Source: Actinomycetota bacterium
GTDB lineage: Bacteria; Actinomycetota; Thermoleophilia; Solirubrobacterales; Solirubrobacteraceae
DNA: 15,517 nt
Direction: 5' to 3'
Assembly (NCBI GenBank): GCA_005883905.1
Contig: VAYD01000053.1
Coordinates: 1 to 15,517 of the forward strand
Positions within the stretch are counted from its first letter, which is position 1. The number at the start of each line of letters is the position of its first letter. The notes under the pieces are model-generated. The model searched no databases, was not told the DNA's origin, and was given only the letters and a program-made list of their open reading frames with translations. This document shows positions 13,094 through 15,517 of this stretch, one piece after another. The translations under genes were made by a program, and so were the position numbers.

Positions 13094-13539
13094 CGATCCG
13101 CCTCGCGCACCCGTCGGAACGCGAAGCGCTGGAAGGGCTTCAGCGCCGCGCCTCGGTACACGAGCCGATGTACCGCGCGCAGCTGGAGGCCCATCCGGAC
13201 GCGATCGAGCTGCCGGCGGAGCAGATCACGGCAGGGCTGGTCCGAGTCGCCGAGCAGGATGGCGTGGTCGTCGGCTTCGCCGTCCTGCTGGCGCCATCCG
13301 GGGGTGCATGCGAGCTCGACGGGTTGTTCGTCGAGCCCGAAGCGATGCGCGGCGGAGTCGGGCGGCTGCTCATCGAAGACGCGAAGTCGATCGCGCGTGA
13401 GCGTGGCGCGACGCGGATCGACGTGGTGGCCAATCCTCAGGCCCTCGCGTTCTACGAGGCCGTCGGGTTCAAGCCGGCCGGCGAGGCGCGGACCCGGTTC
13501 GGGCCGGCGCCGCGGATGACGCTGGCCGTCGGTCGCTGA
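13090..13539 (+). CDS. GNAT-family N-acetyltransferase with probable CTG start
   Basis: From CTG 13090 the product is 149 residues with a complete GNAT fold: TIRLAHPSEREALEGLQRRAS at the N-terminus, VVVGFAVLLAPSGGACELDGLFVEPEAMRGGVGRLLIEDAKSIA with acetyl-CoA loop RGGVGR (87-92), then IDVVANPQALAFYEAVGFKPAGE. The first strand (TIRLAHP) begins right after the upstream stop, and no ATG or GTG lies nearby in frame. The first ATG, 13168, would remove the first strand and helix. CTG 13090-13092 overlaps TGA 13091-13093 exactly as ATGA/GTGA overlaps do elsewhere here, so coupled initiation at CTG is the simplest reading. The substrate is unknown. Confidence 0.85.
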   Translation: MTIRLAHPSEREALEGLQRRASVHEPMYRAQLEAHPDAIELPAEQITAGLVRVAEQDGVVVGFAVLLAPSGGACELDGLFVEPEAMRGGVGRLLIEDAKSIARERGATRIDVVANPQALAFYEAVGFKPAGEARTRFGPAPRMTLAVGR

Positions 13540-13565
13540 AGGGAATCTAAATCTTCATCCGCGCC

Positions 13566-13615
13566 GGGATGGATCCCCCGACCTCGGTCGTCGTGGGGGA
13601 GACGTGAATCTCCCC
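13566..13615 (+). promoter_or_regulatory. Competing hairpins in the leader of the His-rich peptide gene
   Basis: In the 90-bp gap before ATG 13630, GGGAT/ATCCC (13566-13577) is followed by CCCCC (13575-13579), CGAC-CTCG-GTCG, and GGGGG (13595-13599), which can fold together. The same G-run also forms a perfect 7-bp stem, GGGGAGA (13596-13602)/TCTCCCC (13609-13615), ending one base before the AAAGGAA ribosome site. The two folds exclude each other. This fits a leader switch or attenuator, but no known riboswitch is recognised, and promoter position (perhaps TCTAAAT near 13546) is uncertain. Confidence 0.4.
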
Positions 13616-13629
13616 GAAAGGAACCGAGA

Positions 13630-13851
13630 ATGATCGTTCGACTCCTCGTCGTCGGCGCCATGGCGCTCGGATCGCTGACCGCCGTCTCCGGCGCTGTGGC
13701 GGCCGACTCGCCCGGACATGTGACCGCGCATGCGGCGAGGCACCACAAGCGCCACCACCGCCGGCACCACCACGGCATCCCGCAGCACAACGGCGGCGAT
13801 CACGACGCCGACAACAACGGTGGACCAAGTGACGGCGACGGCAACACCTAG
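13630..13851 (+). CDS. Secreted histidine-rich small protein
   Basis: This 73-residue precursor has a clear Sec signal peptide: MIVRLLVVGAMALGSLTAVS with one Arg, a hydrophobic core, and AVAA before the likely cut near residue 25. The mature part of about 48 residues has 11 His, concentrated in HAARHHKRHHRRHHHG. A C-terminal Asp/Asn/Gly tail follows ([17 protein letters not shown]). His clusters next to Asp suggest binding of Zn, Ni or Cu outside the membrane, or electrostatic surface binding; this is inference from composition. AAAGGAA before the ATG is a good ribosome site. The last 23 bp overlap the start of the next gene in another frame. No family is recognised. Confidence 0.78.
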   Translation: MIVRLLVVGAMALGSLTAVSGAVAADSPGHVTAHAARHHKRHHRRHHHGIPQHNGGDHDADNNGGPSDGDGNT

Positions 13852-14410
13852 TCGCCTGGTCGCGGCGGTCGCGCTCACCGCAGCGCTGGCGATCGCCGGC
13901 TGCGGGGGCGCGGCCCGTCCGCACTCTGCGGGACCGTTTGCGTGGCTTCGGCCGGCGGCGGCTCCGGCCGATTGGACCGTGGGTCGCCTGCCGTCCGGAG
14001 CGGCGTCCTTCGCCTATCCCGCCGGGTGGCGCTCGATCCGGACCGATCCCGGCACGTTCTCCGCCGCGCTCTTGGGCCCGCACCACCGCATCCGCGGCTA
14101 TCTGAACGCGACGCCGCAGTCAGGCGCCGAGACGCTCGACAACTGGAGCACGTTCCGCGCGGCCCACAACCGCGAAGAGGGCGATCGCGACGTGGTGCGT
14201 GAGAGCGCCGCGTCGGGGCTTCGATTCCCCTCGGGCACCGGTTCGTGCGTCACGGACCGCTACGCCACCACGACCAACGCGCACTACCGCGAGATCGCCT
14301 GCATCGTCCGCGGGGCACGCGGCACGAGTGTCATCGTCGCCGCGGCGCCGCCGAGCGACTGGTCGCGCCTCGCGCCCCAACTCCGGCGCTCGGTCGCGAG
14401 CTTCGGGTAG
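13829..14410 (+). CDS. Putative lipoprotein of unknown function
   Basis: From GTG 13829 the 193-residue product starts [26 protein letters not shown]: a signal with lipobox IAGC and the acylated Cys at residue 25. The mature protein has [29 protein letters not shown], which resembles the first strands of PsbP/Mog1-like secreted domains (a loose comparison), then [17 protein letters not shown] and [29 protein letters not shown], with two Cys that could form a disulfide. It ends in [19 protein letters not shown] at 13819-13823 precedes the start; GTG 13820 is an alternative. Overlap with the His-rich gene suggests co-expression, so a periplasmic or surface partnership is possible. Confidence 0.8.
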   Translation: MTATATPSRLVAAVALTAALAIAGCGGAARPHSAGPFAWLRPAAAPADWTVGRLPSGAASFAYPAGWRSIRTDPGTFSAALLGPHHRIRGYLNATPQSGAETLDNWSTFRAAHNREEGDRDVVRESAASGLRFPSGTGSCVTDRYATTTNAHYREIACIVRGARGTSVIVAAAPPSDWSRLAPQLRRSVASFG

Positions 14411-14448
14411 TCGCCGCATCCGGGATCGGACACACTGCACGCGTGACG

Positions 14449-15517
14449 ATGCGCGCGAACGGTCGTGAGCGACTCGGCTCGAGAGACTGGGCGAGCGACG
14501 CGGTCCGTCGCATCGAAGCTGACGAGAATCGCTCAGCCGACACGCATCTGCACGCGTTCCCGCTGCCGACCGAATGGGGCATCGACCTCTACCTCAAGGA
14601 CGAGTCGGTCCACCCGACGGGATCCTTGAAGCACCGCCTCGCGCGCTCCCTGTTCCTCTATGGACTGTGCAACGGGTGGATCACCGAGCGGACGCCCGTC
14701 GTCGACGCCTCCAGCGGCTCGACGGCCGTCTCAGAGGCGTACTTCGCCCGACTGCTGGGTCTGCCGTTCGTGGCGGTCATGCCCGCCACCACCAGCCCCG
14801 AGAAGATCGCCCTGATCGAGGCGGAGGGAGGCTCGTGCCACCTCGTGCCCGACCCGAGCGCGATCGTCGCCGAGGCCGAGGGGCTCGCGGCCGAGAGCGA
14901 CGGCCACTTCCTCGACCAGTTCAAGTACGCCGAGCGCGCGACCGACTGGCGCGGCAACAACAACATCGCCGAGTCGATCTTCAGCCAGATGGCGCTGGAG
15001 CAACACCCCGTTCCCGCGTGGGTGGTCCTTGGGGCCGGGACCGGCGGGACCAGCGCCACGATCGGACGCTACACGCGGCTGATGCGATGCCCGACGCGGT
15101 TGTGCGTCGTCGACCCGGAGGACTCGATCTTCTACGCGCACTGGACCGGCGACCTGACGACCTTCACCGGCCGGCCGTCGCGCATCGAAGGCATCGGACG
15201 CCAGCGCGTCGAGCCGTCGTTCCTGCCGGACATCGTCGACCGGATGCTCCAGGTCCCGGACGCCGCGTCGATCGCCACGATGCGCCTTGTTTCCGAGCGC
15301 ACGGGACACAGCGTCGGCGGCTCCACCGGGACCAACGTCTGGGGTGCGTTCGTGCTCGTGGCGGAGATGCTCGCGCGTGGCGAGCGCGGCAGCATCGTCA
15401 CGCTCATCTGCGACGGCGGGGAGCGCTACGCGGGCACGTACTACAGCGACGCCTGGGTCAGCGATGAGGGCCTCGAGCTCGCACCGTACGCGGACGCGCT
15501 CGAGGCGTTCCTCGCGT
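14449..15517 (+). CDS. cds1: Cds1-like PLP-dependent cysteine desulfhydrase/synthase family (3' truncated)
   Basis: The frame is open to the window end, giving 356 residues without a stop. It is a fold-type II PLP enzyme: [19 protein letters not shown] holds the Schiff-base lysine K61. [22 protein letters not shown] is the substrate Ser/Thr loop, and [17 protein letters not shown] is the phosphate-binding Gly loop. [38 protein letters not shown] and [17 protein letters not shown] are segments I recall from mycobacterial Cds1 (Rv3684), an L-cysteine desulfhydrase releasing H2S, pyruvate and ammonia. The near-complete match suggests only a few C-terminal residues are missing. A GTG at 14443 is an alternative start two codons upstream. 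It lies 38 bp beyond the lipoprotein stop. Activity as desulfhydrase versus cysteine synthase cannot be settled from sequence. Confidence 0.9.
   Translation, partial: MRANGRERLGSRDWASDAVRRIEADENRSADTHLHAFPLPTEWGIDLYLKDESVHPTGSLKHRLARSLFLYGLCNGWITERTPVVDASSGSTAVSEAYFARLLGLPFVAVMPATTSPEKIALIEAEGGSCHLVPDPSAIVAEAEGLAAESDGHFLDQFKYAERATDWRGNNNIAESIFSQMALEQHPVPAWVVLGAGTGGTSATIGRYTRLMRCPTRLCVVDPEDSIFYAHWTGDLTTFTGRPSRIEGIGRQRVEPSFLPDIVDRMLQVPDAASIATMRLVSERTGHSVGGSTGTNVWGAFVLVAEMLARGERGSIVTLICDGGERYAGTYYSDAWVSDEGLELAPYADALEAFLA

Noticed and set aside
13556-13635. tRNA-like or c-di-AMP (ydaO)-riboswitch-like features in the leader of the His-rich gene
   Set aside because: No acceptor stem or anticodon arm can be built on either strand, and beyond a GTGAATC-like string the conserved riboswitch core is missing in this 90-bp space.
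14574-15467. Plus-strand frame of about 297 codons near the right end
   Set aside because: It is a shifted frame of the Cds1-like gene, which is open from 14449 to the window end and carries all the family motifs.

Overview
The window reads as ordinary chromosome from a high-GC Gram-positive. Codons are strongly G/C-ending, genes are packed with 4-bp ATGA/GTGA/CTGA overlaps, and GTG starts are frequent. The repertoire (DUF899, DUF2182, DUF6325-like and DUF7144-like proteins, ArsR+SRPBCC pairs, a Cds1-like enzyme) points to a soil actinobacterium, most likely Thermoleophilia/Solirubrobacterales. That placement is an inference from gene content, not from a marker gene. I see no phage, IS, CRISPR, tRNA or rRNA.

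Layout. 1-597: 3' part of a TerC membrane protein. 684-3548: a plus-strand operon with a near-consensus promoter and a duplicated palindromic operator. It encodes an ArsR-SRPBCC fusion, a short DUF2182 membrane protein and two tandem DUF899 thioredoxin-fold proteins. 3555-5114 (minus): an aldo/keto reductase fused to a polynucleotide-kinase-like and HAD-like tail whose Walker A motif is degenerate. 5219-5721 (minus): a Pro/Glu-rich acidic peptide coupled to a basic Rho-N-domain protein. 5782-8163: tryptophan 2,3-dioxygenase, a kynureninase-like PLP enzyme and a DUF6325-like protein. 8132-8599 (minus) is a GNAT acetyltransferase; it diverges from a second, unfused ArsR + SRPBCC pair (8645-9459). 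9456-10413: two divergent MarR-type regulators around a 43-bp nested inverted repeat. 10410-12610 (minus): an extended SDR of thioester-reductase type and a second aldo/keto reductase. 12713-13539: a four-helix DUF7144-like membrane protein coupled to a GNAT that appears to start at CTG. 13630-14410: a secreted His-rich peptide and an overlapping lipoprotein. 14449-end: a Cds1-like PLP enzyme cut by the window edge.

The main theme is small autoregulated stress or detoxification modules. Two ArsR/SRPBCC systems, one fused and one split, each have paired palindromes whose downstream copy covers the start codon. The MarR pair has its own large operator. The strongest novelty candidates are the AKR-PNK-HAD fusion, the fused ArsR-SRPBCC gene with an internal Shine-Dalgarno and start codon, the MarR nested operator, and the His-rich peptide preceded by mutually exclusive RNA hairpins. 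I do not see a clearly new multi-gene defence or biosynthetic system.
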